Part shown: in pieces, positions 54,515 through 63,368 of the stretch
Position numbering within the stretch: the stretch's first letter is position 1
Layout: every line of letters starts with the position of its first letter
From: CAWJMD01 sp963845675
Lineage (GTDB): Bacteria; Actinomycetota; Actinomycetes; Actinomycetales; CAWJMD01
Length of the DNA stretch: 64,000 bases
Reading direction: 5' to 3'
Assembly: GCA_963845675.1 (NCBI GenBank)
Contig: CAWJSX010000001.1
Coordinates: 1,488,001-1,552,000 of the forward strand
Position numbers and translations under genes: made by a program
The notes under the pieces: generated by a model
What the model saw: the letters and a program-made list of their open reading frames with translations, nothing else
Databases searched by the model: none
What the model was told of the DNA's origin: nothing

Positions 54515-56232
54515 TCAGGACGCGACGTCCCACTTCTCCATGTTCCAGGTGACCTGGGTCTGGGAAGGCTGGAACGTGACGTTCTCGACGCCGTTCTCGT
54601 AGGCCACGACGCCCGGGAAGGCGAAGATCGGGACCGTTGCGAGGTCGTTCCACAGGATGGTCTCGATCTGCTTGATGATCTCGACCTGCTCGTCCTGGTC
54701 CGGGGTCTGGTTGAGCTCGGTCAGGAGACCGTCGACCTCGGTGTTGGTGTACTTGCCGTTGTTGTTACCGCCACCGGTGACGTACGTCGAGCTGTTGCCG
54801 GAGACCAGCGGGGAGCCGGCCCAGGCGAACAGCGCCACGTCGAAGTTGCCACCAGACGAGCCCGGCCTCGAAGAAGTCGGCCTGACCGGCGTCGGTGATC
54901 TTGAAGCCGGCCTGCTCGCAGGACGCGCGGACCAGGTCGACCTCGTTCGTACGACGCTGGTTCGGGGTCTGGTAGCCGATCCGGATCTCGGTGCCGGCAG
55001 CGCCGGCGGCGTCGATCAGGGCCTTGGCGGCCGCGATGTCCGGCGTGTCGTAGGAACCGTCCTGGATCGCCCCGGCCACGTCCTCGTACTGCGGCTGGAA
55101 CGGCAGGTAGAACCGCGAGTTGACGACCTCGGCGTTGGCGTTGACCGGCTTGATCAGGTTCTCGACGATCTGGTCACGCGGAGCGCAGAGTGCGAAGGCC
55201 TTGCGGAGGTTCGGGTCCTTCATCACGGTCTCGAAGTTGAAGTCGAAGTGCTCGTAGGTGAACTCGTCACCCTGCTCGACCGTGATCTGGTCGCCGACCG
55301 CGGTCAGCTGGGCGATCACGTCCGGGTTGGGCTGCGGCTCGGCGATCTGGATGTCGCCGTTCTGCAGAGCCTGCGCCTGGGCCTCCTGCTCGATGAAGCG
55401 GATGACCACGTTCTTGGCGACGGCCGGGGTGCCCCACCACTCGGGGTTGGCAGTCAGGGTGATCGACTGACCCGGCTCCCACGAACCCAGGCTGTACGGC
55501 CCGGCGGAGGGGGTGATGCTCTCGTCGATCGCACCCGGGTCGAAGCGCCAGCCGTTGTTCCAGAACTCGGCGACCTTGGTCAGGGCCTCGGTGTCGTCGT
55601 TCTTGACGGCCTCGATGATGTCCTCGACGCCGGCCTGCTCCTCGGCGATGTGCGCCGGCAGGAACGAGCCGATGCCCGCGACCCAGTCAGCGAAGGGGGT
55701 CTCGTACTCGATGGTGAAGTCCTTGTCGCCGTCGGCGCAGTCGGGCTTCTTCATCTGGTCGTAGCCCGTGGTGCCGGCGGTGTCGAAGAGGACCGTGTCG
55801 CCCTCGTCGTAGGCGCCGGAGTTCGAGGCCCACAGCAGCATCAGGTCGTCGCAGTCGATCGCGTCGCCGTCGGACCACTTGGCGTCCGGGTTGATCTTGT
55901 AGTCGACGGTGAGCGGCTCGTCGCTGGTCTTCTCGTACGTGCCGAACTCCGTGTCGGGGATGACGGAGCCGTCCTCGCCGAACAGGTAGAAGCCACGCTG
56001 GACCTGGTTGAGCACCACGGTGTTCTTCACCGCGTTGTCGGTGCCCGTGCCGTTGTTGTAGGCGTTGAACTCCTGTTCGTGCGCCACGGTGATGGTGATG
56101 TCCTTGGTCTCCGTCTGCGGGAGCGTCGTCGGACTCTTCCGGGGTGCTGCCACCGGTGCTGCAGGCGGCCAGGGCGATCGAACCGCCGGCCAGCAGCGCC
56201 AGGATCTTGGCGCCCTTGCGCGATGTGCTCAA
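54515..56232 (-). CDS. dppA: Peptide ABC transporter substrate-binding lipoprotein, family 5 (two frameshifts)
   Basis: About 571 residues after correction. The start is TTG at 56232 behind GAGGAGG; the signal peptide ends in LAAC with the lipobox Cys (ILALLAGGSIALAACS). The SBP_bac_5 fold is clear: TITVAHEQEFNAYNNGTGTD, SDGDAIDCDDLMLLW, LRKAFALCAPRDQIVENLI, EIRIGYQTPNQRRTNEV. Extra bases near 56133 and 54857 split signal peptide, core and C-terminus; corrected length is a multiple of three. It binds di- or oligopeptides for the DppBCDF complex. The mycobacterial gene beside typA, lpqW, is a homologue of this family. Confidence 0.9.
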
Positions 56233-56259
56233 GGTGAGGTTCCTCCTCGGGTTGGGGGC

Positions 56260-56322
56260 ACTGCCCGCATGTGGTGCCTGACGGCCGCGCGGGCAGTACG
56301 GGCAGGGTTGCTGCCCGTACTG
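56260..56322 (-). promoter_or_regulatory. dppA leader with two mutually exclusive hairpins
   Basis: On the minus strand, hairpin A pairs 56294-56305 with 56311-56322 (CAGTACGGGCAG, loop GGTTG). Hairpin B pairs 56260-56268 (ACTGCCCGC) with 56289-56297 (GCGGGCAGT). They share 56294-56297 so only one can form, and B ends about ten bases before the ribosome site. This resembles an attenuator or leader switch, but could also be an operator. No known riboswitch was recognised. Confidence 0.45.
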
Positions 56323-56645
56323 GACGTGCCTGGGTCGAGCCTCACCGAACACCAGCGGGACAGGAGGCGCAAGGAGGTAGTAGGGGGCGTTATCGAGATG
56401 AGACCGACACGTGTCCCTATGGAGGCCGGAGATCGTGCGGCGCGATACGGTCGGCACCGTTGAGCCTCCCGTCCCGGTCGACGGGCCTCGGTGTCGGGCA
56501 TGCTGGGGCCCGCGGTCGGGGCGCGGGCTGCGTGAACGCGCACGGCGGGAGTCGCGATAAGGGGGTGTGAGAGCGATCCGAGACGCACCGACACCCCCCG
56601 CCCCACCCACACCTGCCGGGCCCCGACACCGACCACGAGATCCTG
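56323..56645. other. Intergenic region, no gene recognised
   Basis: Region of about 320 bases between the divergent dppA leader and the second ECF sigma gene. It should hold both promoters. Apart from a purine-rich stretch near 56366-56388 I see no repeat, RNA or small gene here. Confidence 0.5.
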
Positions 56646-57245
56646 ATGGAGTCCCGGCACCGACCGGAAGCCTTCGCGGCGATCTTCGACCGGCACGCCC
56701 CGGCGATCCACCGGTACCTGGGCCGCCGCGTCGGCGACCTCGCGGACGACCTGCTGAGCGAGACGTTCCTGACGGCGTTCCGCCGGCGCGCCGAGTACCG
56801 CCCCGAGCGGGTCGACGTGCGGCCGTGGCTGTACGGCATCGCGGGCAACCTCGTGCATGCGGCACCGTCGCGACGAGGTCGTCCGGTACCGCGGCCTGGC
56901 ACGCACGTCCGCGGCCCCGGCGCCTCGGACGACCTCGACCTGGTCGTCGACCGGGTGGACGCCCAACAGCTGCGCCCGCGCTGGCAACCGCGCTGGCCGA
57001 GCTGGACGCCCGCGACCGCGACGTCCTGCTCCTGCTCGCCTGGGGGCACCTCACCCACGCCGAGGTCGCGTCGGCGCTGGAGATACCGCTGGGAACGGTC
57101 AGGTCACGACTGCACCGTGCCCGCCGGAGGCTCAGGGAGCACCTGGCATCCGGCGCCGCGCCGCACCCCTCCCCCTCCGGCGGCTGGAACCAGCCGCCGC
57201 CCCTCTGCCTCACCTCGTCCGAACCCACCCGGGAGTCCACGATGA
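56646..57245 (+). CDS. ECF RNA polymerase sigma factor, second (frame-disrupted)
   Basis: About 199 residues after correction. Region 2 has MESRHRPEAFAAIFDRHAPA, YLGRRVGDLADDLLSETFLT and DVRPWLYGIAGNLV; region 4 has LAELDARDRDVLLLLAWGHL, THAEVASALEIPLGTVRSRL and HRARRRLREHL. Indels near 56867, 56915 and 56990 split it; here two breaks look like single-base losses in C or G runs, unlike the +1 pattern elsewhere. The final frame probably ends in TGA at 57243, overlapping the ATG of the next gene. It forms a pair with the membrane protein downstream, likely its anti-sigma factor. Confidence 0.8.
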   Translation: MESRHRPEAFAAIFDRHAPAIHRYLGRRVGDLADDLLSETFLTAFRRRAEYRPERVDVRPWLYGIAGNLVHAAPSRRGRPVPRPGTHVRGPGASDDLDLVVDRVDAQQLRPRWQPRWPSWTPATATSCSCSPGGTSPTPRSRRRWRYRWERSGHDCTVPAGGSGSTWHPAPRRTPPPPAAGTSRRPSASPRPNPPGSPR

Positions 57246-58230
57246 ACGACCTCGACCTGCTCGACGCCCACGGACCAAGCGCCCACCCCCTGCACGACCA
57301 CGTCCTCCTGCGTGCGCGCACGTCGCTGCTGGACGAGATCGAGCGGTCCGGTTCCGGGGCGCCGGCCGAGCCCCCGAGCCCGCGGACGTGGGGCCGGCCA
57401 TGGCTCGTCGTCGGGCTGGTCGCTGCCTGCGCTGCCGCGGCCGCGATCGTCACGCCGTCCCTCCTCCAGGTGGACGGCGCCGGGGCCGTGGCGCTCGGGG
57501 ACGCCGACCCGCTGACCTTCCCCCTCACCCCGACGGACGTCCCCTCGGGTCTCGGACGCCCGGTCGTCGAAGTGGACGAGGGCTTCGTGCGGGCCCGCTA
57601 CGGGTCGGCGCGCGACGGCCTGACCGTCACCACGGACGTGGACAGCGACGAGTTCTGGGACGTGCCGGACGACGCCACGAGCGTCGACGTCGCCGGGCGC
57701 GACGGGCGGACCTACTCGGGGACCGCCCTGGACGCCACGACGATCGTCGTCCCGACGGTGTCGGTCGTCTGGGAGGGGCAGGACGGGGACTGGACCCGCG
57801 TGAGCGGTTCGGGGCTGTACGCCGACGCCGCCCGCGTGGAGTCCTTCGCCGAGTCGCTGCGGAGCGTCCCCCAGCCGGTACGCCTGGCGCTGGCCGTCGC
57901 ACCGGAGGGGTGGACGGTCGACGCCTACAAGGACGACCGGGTCGTGCGGCTCGCACCCGAAGCCGGGACCGTGGCGCGAGCTGACGGTCAGCCTCGTCGA
58001 CGACCCGGCCGCGGACCTCGTGACCGACTACGGGGCCAGGGACGTGACGACGGACCCAGGTGCACGGCGCCGACGCCCGGGTGGGGCGCAGCACCGACGG
58101 ATGGGTCCTGGTCGCGCCACGCTGCGGGACAGCGGTTCTCGGTCCAGGCACCCGACCGCTTCACCCGCGAGCAGGTCGTCGAGGTCGCGGACGGGGTGAC
58201 GTACACGCCCTGTACGCCGGCACGCGGACG
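57242..58230 (+). CDS. Membrane-anchored putative anti-sigma partner (frame-disrupted)
   Basis: Begins MNDLDLLDAHGPSAHPLHDH at ATG 57242, overlapping the sigma stop. A short cytoplasmic domain (LLRARTSLLDEI) leads to one membrane helix (PWLVVGLVAACAAAAAIVT) and an extracellular domain of about 230 residues with VEVDEGFVRARYGSARDG and REQVVEVADGVTYTP. This is the layout of CU044_5270-type proteins paired with ECF sigma factors in Actinobacteria. Extra bases near 57979, 58049 and 58113 move the frame 2-0-1-2; the exact stop is not certain and is placed just before the hairpin at 58231. Role as anti-sigma factor is inferred from pairing. Confidence 0.6.
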
Positions 58231-58270
58231 GAGAAGTGGGGCACCGCGCGACGGCGGTGCCCCACTTCTC
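58231..58270. terminator. 17-bp hairpin between convergent genes
   Basis: Arms GAGAAGTGGGGCACCGC (58231-58247) and exact complement (58254-58270), loop GCGACG. It separates the sigma/anti-sigma pair from the isochorismatase gene, a bidirectional terminator without T tract. Confidence 0.75.
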
Positions 58271-58282
58271 ACGTCCCGGCGG

Positions 58283-58892
58283 TCACCGCGCGAGCGCCTC
58301 GAAGGCTCGACGACCTCCTTCGAGGTGCGACGCGCTCCGGTCTGGAGGTACTCCATGGCCCGGAGCGGCCGCCTCGTGGGCCCCGACGTCCGACCCCGCG
58401 ACGCAGTCCTCGACCACCCGGCAGAAGTAGTCGTGCTGATGGGCGTCGACGAACGTGTAGTGCACGCACACGTCGGTGTGACCTCCGACGAGGATCAGGG
58501 TCTGGGCGCGCAGGCCCTTGAGCAGGATCTCCAGCTCGGTGCCGAAGAAGCACGAGTAGCGACGCTTGCGGATCACGTAGTCGTCGGGACGCACACCGAG
58601 ATTCGCGGCGATCTCCGTCCCGGGGTCGCCCTCGAGGAGGTGGACTCCCTCGGCGCCGTCGAGCTCGCGACCGAAGTCGACGAGGTCCCGTCGGTGTGCC
58701 TCCTGGAAGAAGACGACCGGGACGCCGCACTCCCTCGCCTTCTCGACGAGGGCCGGCACGCGGTCCATGGCGTCCTGGTAGCCGGCCATGAACGGGATGG
58801 AGGACTCCCCTGCGTTCGACGACCCGCCTCCCTGGATGTCGATGACCACGAGGACCGGACGGCCCTCGACCAGATCACGTGCTGTGGCTCGT
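58283..58892 (-). CDS. Isochorismatase-family cysteine hydrolase (frame-disrupted)
   Basis: About 202 residues after correction. Catalytic features are PVLVVIDIQGG (Asp), YVIRKRRYSCFFGTELEILL (Lys region) and LILVGGHTDVCVHYTFVDAH with the nucleophilic Cys. An AGGAGG-like GGAGG precedes an ACG at 58892 where ATG is expected (reading SHST next), so the start is a likely base error. Indels occur near 58885, 58351 and 58303. Such enzymes hydrolyse amides such as nicotinamide, ureidoacrylate or N-carbamoyl compounds; substrate unknown. Downstream of a small membrane protein gene. Confidence 0.75.
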
Positions 58893-59169
58893 GGTGCCTC
58901 CAGGGTGAGGTCGGGTGGGCGAGCCTGCGTGCTGGGACGGACGCGCTCAGCCGGGCCACGATGCCGCCCACCGCGACCAACGACCACGTCGCCTCGAGGA
59001 CGAGGAAGCCCCACTGGGACTCGGCTAGTGCGAGGACGGCGAGGACGCCGGCGCCCACGGTGTTGAGCCAGAGGCTGGGCTAGGAGGTCGGCCGCAGGAC
59101 GCCGAGCTGGCCGAGGCCGAAGGCCAGGAGGACGAGCGCTGCACCGAACAAGCTGGACGGCGTGGACAC
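58890..59169 (-). CDS. CBU_0592-like small membrane protein with in-frame stop
   Basis: From GTG 59169 (GAGGAG six bases upstream) the reading VSTPSSLFGAALVLLAFGLG continues to PTS, then TAG at 59082-59080, then PSLWLNTVGAGVLAVLALAE and SQWGFLVLEATWSLVAVGGI in the same frame. The pattern (two to three helices, QWGFLVLEATW) is that of CBU_0592-type proteins. The in-frame TAG is either a base error or a true inactivating mutation. C-terminus unclear; the isochorismatase gene follows closely. Confidence 0.55.
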
Positions 59170-59299
59170 GACTACTCCTCGAGCGTCGTCGTGCAGGGCC
59201 GGGTACGGCGCGTCTCGTCCGGGGTCTGCCTGTTGTGGCATCCGGACAGACGCTAGCACGGGCCACGAGGCGGATTAGGCGATCCTTACCTCGCCGTGC

Positions 59300-59318
59300 T
59301 TAGGTAAGCCTGACCTTA
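59300..59318 (+). promoter_or_regulatory. Putative IdeR/DtxR iron box upstream of bfd-bfr
   Basis: TTAGGTAAGCCTGACCTTA is a 19-base imperfect palindrome matching about 15 of 19 positions of the DtxR/IdeR consensus (TTAGGTTAG-x-CTAACCTAA). It lies 18 bases before the bfd start. In mycobacteria IdeR controls bacterioferritin genes, so iron-dependent regulation of this operon is likely. Confidence 0.7.
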
Positions 59319-59336
59319 TCGACAGGAAGAGCGAGC

Positions 59337-59546
59337 ATGATCGTCTGCCACTGCCGCGTCGTGAACGACACCGCGGTCACCGAGGCGGTCGACGCCGGCG
59401 CGACCACGCTGGCCACGGTGTGCCGGACGACGGGCGCCGGCACGGACTGCGGCTCGTGCGTCTTCGCCGTCAAGGCCCTGCTGTGCGAGCATCACGTCGT
59501 CCGCAGTGCCCTCGCGACGCAGGAGGTCCCCGTTGCAGCCCGTTAG
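59337..59546 (+). CDS. bfd: Bacterioferritin-associated ferredoxin (Bfd)
   Basis: A 69-residue 2Fe-2S ferredoxin. Cluster ligands are Cys4, Cys6, Cys38 and Cys41 (IVCHCRVVN and GTDCGSCVF). It reduces the haem of bacterioferritin to release stored iron. ATG at 59337 follows AGGAAGAG. Its last 14 bases overlap the TTG start of bfr, an operon pair, behind an iron box. Confidence 0.92.
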   Translation: MIVCHCRVVNDTAVTEAVDAGATTLATVCRTTGAGTDCGSCVFAVKALLCEHHVVRSALATQEVPVAAR

Positions 59547-60021
59547 CCCCCGCGTGGTGGAGCTGCTCAACGAGGCGCTGACCCTCGAGCTCACGGTCAC
59601 GAACGCGTACTTCCTCAACGCCAGGATGTTGGACAACTGGGGTCTGCACGCGCCTGGGCAAGGTCTTCTACGACCTGTCGATCGGCGAGATGAAGGACGC
59701 GGACGAGCTCATCAACCGCATCCTGTTCTTCGACGGCCACCCGAACGTGCAGCGGCTCGAACCAGATCCAGACCGGCGAGGACCCGGAGGAGATGCTGCG
59801 TCTCGGTCTGACCGGGGAGCTCGGGGCCGTCGAGCAGTTCAACGCCGCCGCGCACGAGTGCCACGCGCTGGGCGACCACGGCACCGCCGCGGTCTTCGAG
59901 GAGATGGTCCGCGACGAGGAGCGCCACGTCGACTGGTTCGAGACCCAGCTGGACGCGATTGCCGCGAGTGGGGATCGCCCAGTACCTGGGTCAGCAGATC
60001 GACCCGTCGCAGCAGCCGTAG
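59533..60021 (+). CDS. bfr: Bacterioferritin (three frameshifts)
   Basis: The haem-containing iron-storage ferritin, 161 residues after correction. TTG at 59533 follows AGGAGG at good spacing. Blocks are VVELLNEALTLELTVTNAYF, DLSIGEMKDADELINRILFF and DEERHVDWFETQLDAI, ending YLGQQIDPSQQP. Extra bases near 59654, 59762 and 59967 take the frame 1-2-0-1, and the TAG at 60019 closes it. Ferroxidase ligands are kept except that the His of the common EMKHAD motif is Asp here (EMKDAD), which may be a base error. The 3' end overlaps the convergent hypothetical gene by 31 bases. Confidence 0.88.
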
Positions 60022-60370
60022 CCGAAGCCGCTGCCGGGTCCGGCTGGTCCTGACCCAGCAGCCCCTTCGTCCTCCGCCGAGGGTGAGCGTCCGGGTCTCG
60101 GTCGTGCCGTCGCGGTAGGTGACCTCCACCGGTGCGCCGGTCTGGGGTGCGCTCTCGAGCTCGTCGCCGGGGAGCCAGAAGGCGAAGTGGCAGTTCGACA
60201 CGGTCGCGGAGACCTCGCCGTGCTCGGCGCTGGTTGTAGGTCAGGGCCGCGACGTCGCAGCAGACGGGTCCCGTGCGACGGGACGCGAAACGGAGCAGGT
60301 CTGCGTAGGCCCCGTCGTACAGGGCTGCGGACCTCGTCCCCCGGTGCGCGGTCGGTGTCAGGTCTCTCAC
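59991..60370 (-). CDS. Hypothetical protein with Cys-rich C-terminus (two frameshifts)
   Basis: About 125 residues after removing two extra bases (near 60232 and near 60070). Start GTG 60370 (GGTGGGGG upstream): VRDLTPTAHRGTRSAALYDG, then VCCDVAALTYN, CHFAFWLPGDELES, PVEVTYRDGTTETRTLTLGG, ending in a Gly-rich tail with CC and a final Cys (GYGCCDGSIC). Six cysteines in a small protein next to iron-storage genes hint at metal or cluster binding, but I do not recognise the family. Overlaps the bfr 3' end. Confidence 0.5.
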
Positions 60371-60538
60371 ATCCCCCACCTGTCCATCACCGTGGCACGT
60401 GTGTCGCCGCGGTCTGATCGCGGAGTCGCGGGGCTGGCCCTTCCTGCTCGGCCCCGTGGCGGGACCTCTCGGTCTTCAGGTCCTCGTCCAGGACGGCCGG
60501 GCATCCTCCCGCTCATCCCCGGACCCCCGGGGCGATCG

Positions 60539-61207
60539 TCAGCCCCCCGGTTGCACCACACCGGTCTCGTAGGCGAGGACGACTGCCTGGATCCGGTCGC
60601 GTAGGTCGAGCTTCGTGAGCACCCGCGCCACATGGGTCTTGACCGTGGTCTCCCCGAGGAAGAGCTCCTCGGCGATCTCGTGGTTCGACCTGCCCCGACC
60701 CAGCAGGCGGAAGACCTCCTGCTCGCGGGGGGTCAGACGGTCGAGGACCTCGGGCCGCGCACCGGTGGGAGGACGACGGGTGAAGTCCTCGACGAGCCGT
60801 CTCGTGATCGCCGGTGCCAGGAGCGACTCCCCGCGCACCACCGCGCGGATGCCGGCGACCAGCAGCTCTGCGGGGGTGTCCTTGAGAAGGAAGCCGCTGG
60901 CGCCGATGCGCAGGGCCTCGTAGACGTAGTCGTTCTGGTCGAACGTGGTCAGCATGATCACGCGTACGCCGTCGTGGTCGGCCTTGAGCAGCCGTCGGGC
61001 CGCGTCGAGGCCGTCCAGGTTGGGCATCCTGATGTCGAGCAGCACGACATCGGGGCGCAGCTCTGAACCCAGGCGGACGGCGTCGTGGCCGTCGGCGGCC
61101 TCGGCGACCACTTCCATGTCGGCCTCGGCCTCGAGGATCATCCGGAACCCGGTGCGCACCAGCTCCTGGTCGTCGGCGATCAGCACCCGGGTGGGCGCGG
61201 GCGTCAT
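60539..61207 (-). CDS. NarL/LuxR-family response regulator
   Basis: A 222-residue DNA-binding regulator. The receiver has RVLIADDQELVRTGF, the phospho-acceptor Asp in VVLLDIRMPNLDGLDA and the Lys in FLLKDTPAELL. The C-terminal HTH has LTPREQEVFRLLGRGRSNHE and GETTVKTHVARVLTKLDLR. ATG at 61207 overlaps the kinase stop by ATGA, so both are made together. Targets unknown. Confidence 0.93.
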   Translation of the reverse strand: MTPAPTRVLIADDQELVRTGFRMILEAEADMEVVAEAADGHDAVRLGSELRPDVVLLDIRMPNLDGLDAARRLLKADHDGVRVIMLTTFDQNDYVYEALRIGASGFLLKDTPAELLVAGIRAVVRGESLLAPAITRRLVEDFTRRPPTGARPEVLDRLTPREQEVFRLLGRGRSNHEIAEELFLGETTVKTHVARVLTKLDLRDRIQAVVLAYETGVVQPGG

Positions 61208-63189
61208 GCGGGTTGTCCCACGGCGACCGGGGCGAGCGGGATGGTCGCGTGCACGCGGAACCCACCCTCGGGCTGCGGTCCGGCCGTCACCTCGCCGGAG
61301 TAGATCCTGGCTCGCTCCCGCATGCCGGCGATCCCGTTTCCCGGCGGCTTGGCGGCAGCGCGGGTGCCGTTGTCGCGGACATCGAGGACGAGCGTGTCGA
61401 CGGAGCACTGGACCCCGATCCACGCGTGTGTCGCCTCCGCGTGCCTGAGCACGTTGGTCACAGCCTCCTGGACGATCCGGTAGCCCGCGAGATCGATCCC
61501 GCCGGGCACGCCGGCCGTCCCACGCTCGACACTCAGCTCCACCACGAGTCCGCTTCCGCGAGTTCGCTCGACGAGCTCGTCGAGCCGGTCCAGGCCCGGC
61601 GAGCCCTCCAGCGGACGTCCGGACGGGTCGACCAGATCCAGCAGGCGATGCAGCTCGGTCAGGGATCGCAGCCCGGTCTCCTGAACCACCGCCAGCGCCT
61701 CCTGGCAGCCCTTCCTACCGCTCTCGAGGGTGCGCCGAGCCGCGCCCGCCTGGACGACCATCACCATCAGGGAGTGCGCAACCACGTCGTGCAGCTCACG
61801 GGCGATGCGCAGCCGCTCCGCGGCGGCGGCTGCCGCACGCTCCGCCTCGCGGGCCCGCCCCAGCTCGACGCTGCGTTGCAGCACGACGGCGGTCAGATCG
61901 GACTGCTGGCGCACCACGCTGCCGGCCGCCCAGGCCAGCCCCACGATCACGAGGGGGAACAGGTAGTCCCCCCAGCCGTCGTACCCGGCGCCGAGGTTCA
62001 CCGCCACCACTCCGGCAGCACCGATGACAAGGCCCACCCAGGCCGCGGCGGCTCGGGCGTGCGCCGCCGATGCGAAGGCGATCAGCGCGGCGAGCAACGC
62101 CAGGGCGACGGTCGGCGGCTCGAAGGCGATCGCCACCACGGCGGCCGCGGTCCAGGCGACGAGGGCGGCTCCGAGCGGGTGTCGACGGCGTGCGACCGCC
62201 GGGGCCGCCATGAGTGCGCCCGCAAGGCCGGCAGCGGCCACCTCCACAGCGGCGCTCCGGCCATGGGCGGCGGTCAGCGCTGACTCCACCGATGCCACCA
62301 CCATCAGCCCCGGCGCGAGCAGCGCCCCCAGGACCTGCCCTGTGGCCCCGAAACTGGCCGGACGCCAGCCGCTCCCGGTCGCGTCGACCAGTCCCGGGTC
62401 GATGCTCGAGGCCGGCGAGGGCTGCGCTGGACCGTCCGAACGCAGCACGCCCAGCATCCGGCGCATGTCCTCGAGCGCCCGCCGCCCGCTCTCCTCGACC
62501 TCGGCGATCGCGGCGCCGGCCGCGGGGGACCCGATCGCCTCCAACGCTCGCGCGCGCCCCGCGCCGGCCACCATCTCGTCGACGCTTCTCCGCACGATGT
62601 CCTGGACCTCACCCGCGATCCGGCCGCGGGCCTCGAGCGCGGCGGCCCGGGCGGTCAGCTCCTGCGCCTCGTCGAGCCGGACCGCCTGGGCCTCCAGGGT
62701 TCTCCGGAGGCGGACCCGGTCGCGGACGGTGTGGCCAACCGCCGCCGGAGCCAGCACGAGCGCCGCCGCCAGGACGCCCGACCCGACGCTGACGTCGTGG
62801 AGTCCGAGCACGAGGGCAGCACCCGCCGCGCAGACGGTCGCCGCGGGGACGACCCACGGGCGCGACCCGTGCCGGGCCACGGCGTACGCGGCGATCGCGA
62901 GACAGACGAACACGGTGAAGGTCCGGTCGAACAGCCGCAGCTCGGAGCTCGGCAGCTGGACGGCGAGGGCTGCGGTGACCGCCAGGGCGACCGGGATCGG
63001 GTGTCGCCTGCGCCATAGCAAGGGCAGGACCAGCAGGGGTACGACGGCCACGGCGGCCGGGCGTTCGGAGCCGAGTGCGACGACGGCCTCGGCAAGGCCT
63101 ACGGCGAGAAGCGCGAACGGGAGCGCGTCGGCGAGACCCGGTGTCGTCGAAACCCGCGGGTGCGGGCGAGACGGGAGGCCTAGCCGCAT
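61204..63189 (-). CDS. NarL-type sensor histidine kinase with internal duplication
   Basis: A 661-residue kinase. Residues 20-160 hold a first set of membrane helices, followed by a degenerate HisKA_3-like region (about 184-251) with Gln196 where His is expected (ARGRIAGEVQDIV). Residues 280-425 are a second set of helices, then an intact HisKA_3 with His467 (RIARELHDVVAHSLM) and a HATPase domain (QEAVTNVLRHAEA, NGIAGMRERA). In both halves the conserved helix two starts 36 residues after the His/Gln position. So two sensor modules were fused and only the second is catalytic. It signals to the coupled response regulator; stimulus unknown. Confidence 0.9.
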   Translation of the reverse strand: MRLGLPSRPHPRVSTTPGLADALPFALLAVGLAEAVVALGSERPAAVAVVPLLVLPLLWRRRHPIPVALAVTAALAVQLPSSELRLFDRTFTVFVCLAIAAYAVARHGSRPWVVPAATVCAAGAALVLGLHDVSVGSGVLAAALVLAPAAVGHTVRDRVRLRRTLEAQAVRLDEAQELTARAAALEARGRIAGEVQDIVRRSVDEMVAGAGRARALEAIGSPAAGAAIAEVEESGRRALEDMRRMLGVLRSDGPAQPSPASSIDPGLVDATGSGWRPASFGATGQVLGALLAPGLMVVASVESALTAAHGRSAAVEVAAAGLAGALMAAPAVARRRHPLGAALVAWTAAAVVAIAFEPPTVALALLAALIAFASAAHARAAAAWVGLVIGAAGVVAVNLGAGYDGWGDYLFPLVIVGLAWAAGSVVRQQSDLTAVVLQRSVELGRAREAERAAAAAAERLRIARELHDVVAHSLMVMVVQAGAARRTLESGRKGCQEALAVVQETGLRSLTELHRLLDLVDPSGRPLEGSPGLDRLDELVERTRGSGLVVELSVERGTAGVPGGIDLAGYRIVQEAVTNVLRHAEATHAWIGVQCSVDTLVLDVRDNGTRAAAKPPGNGIAGMRERARIYSGEVTAGPQPEGGFRVHATIPLAPVAVGQPA

Positions 63190-63368
63190 CCGATCACGCT
63201 AGCCGCTCGCCCGGCTCCGCTCGTCCTGTTCGCGAAGGAGCGTTGTCCTCCTCCGGGATGAGCCCTGATCGTCCTACCCGGCGCGAGAGCGCCTGCCAGG
63301 AGGACGATTCGGCGAGAGCCGACAGTCCACCGTGGCACACAGGACCACACCGACACTGGAGGACCGGC

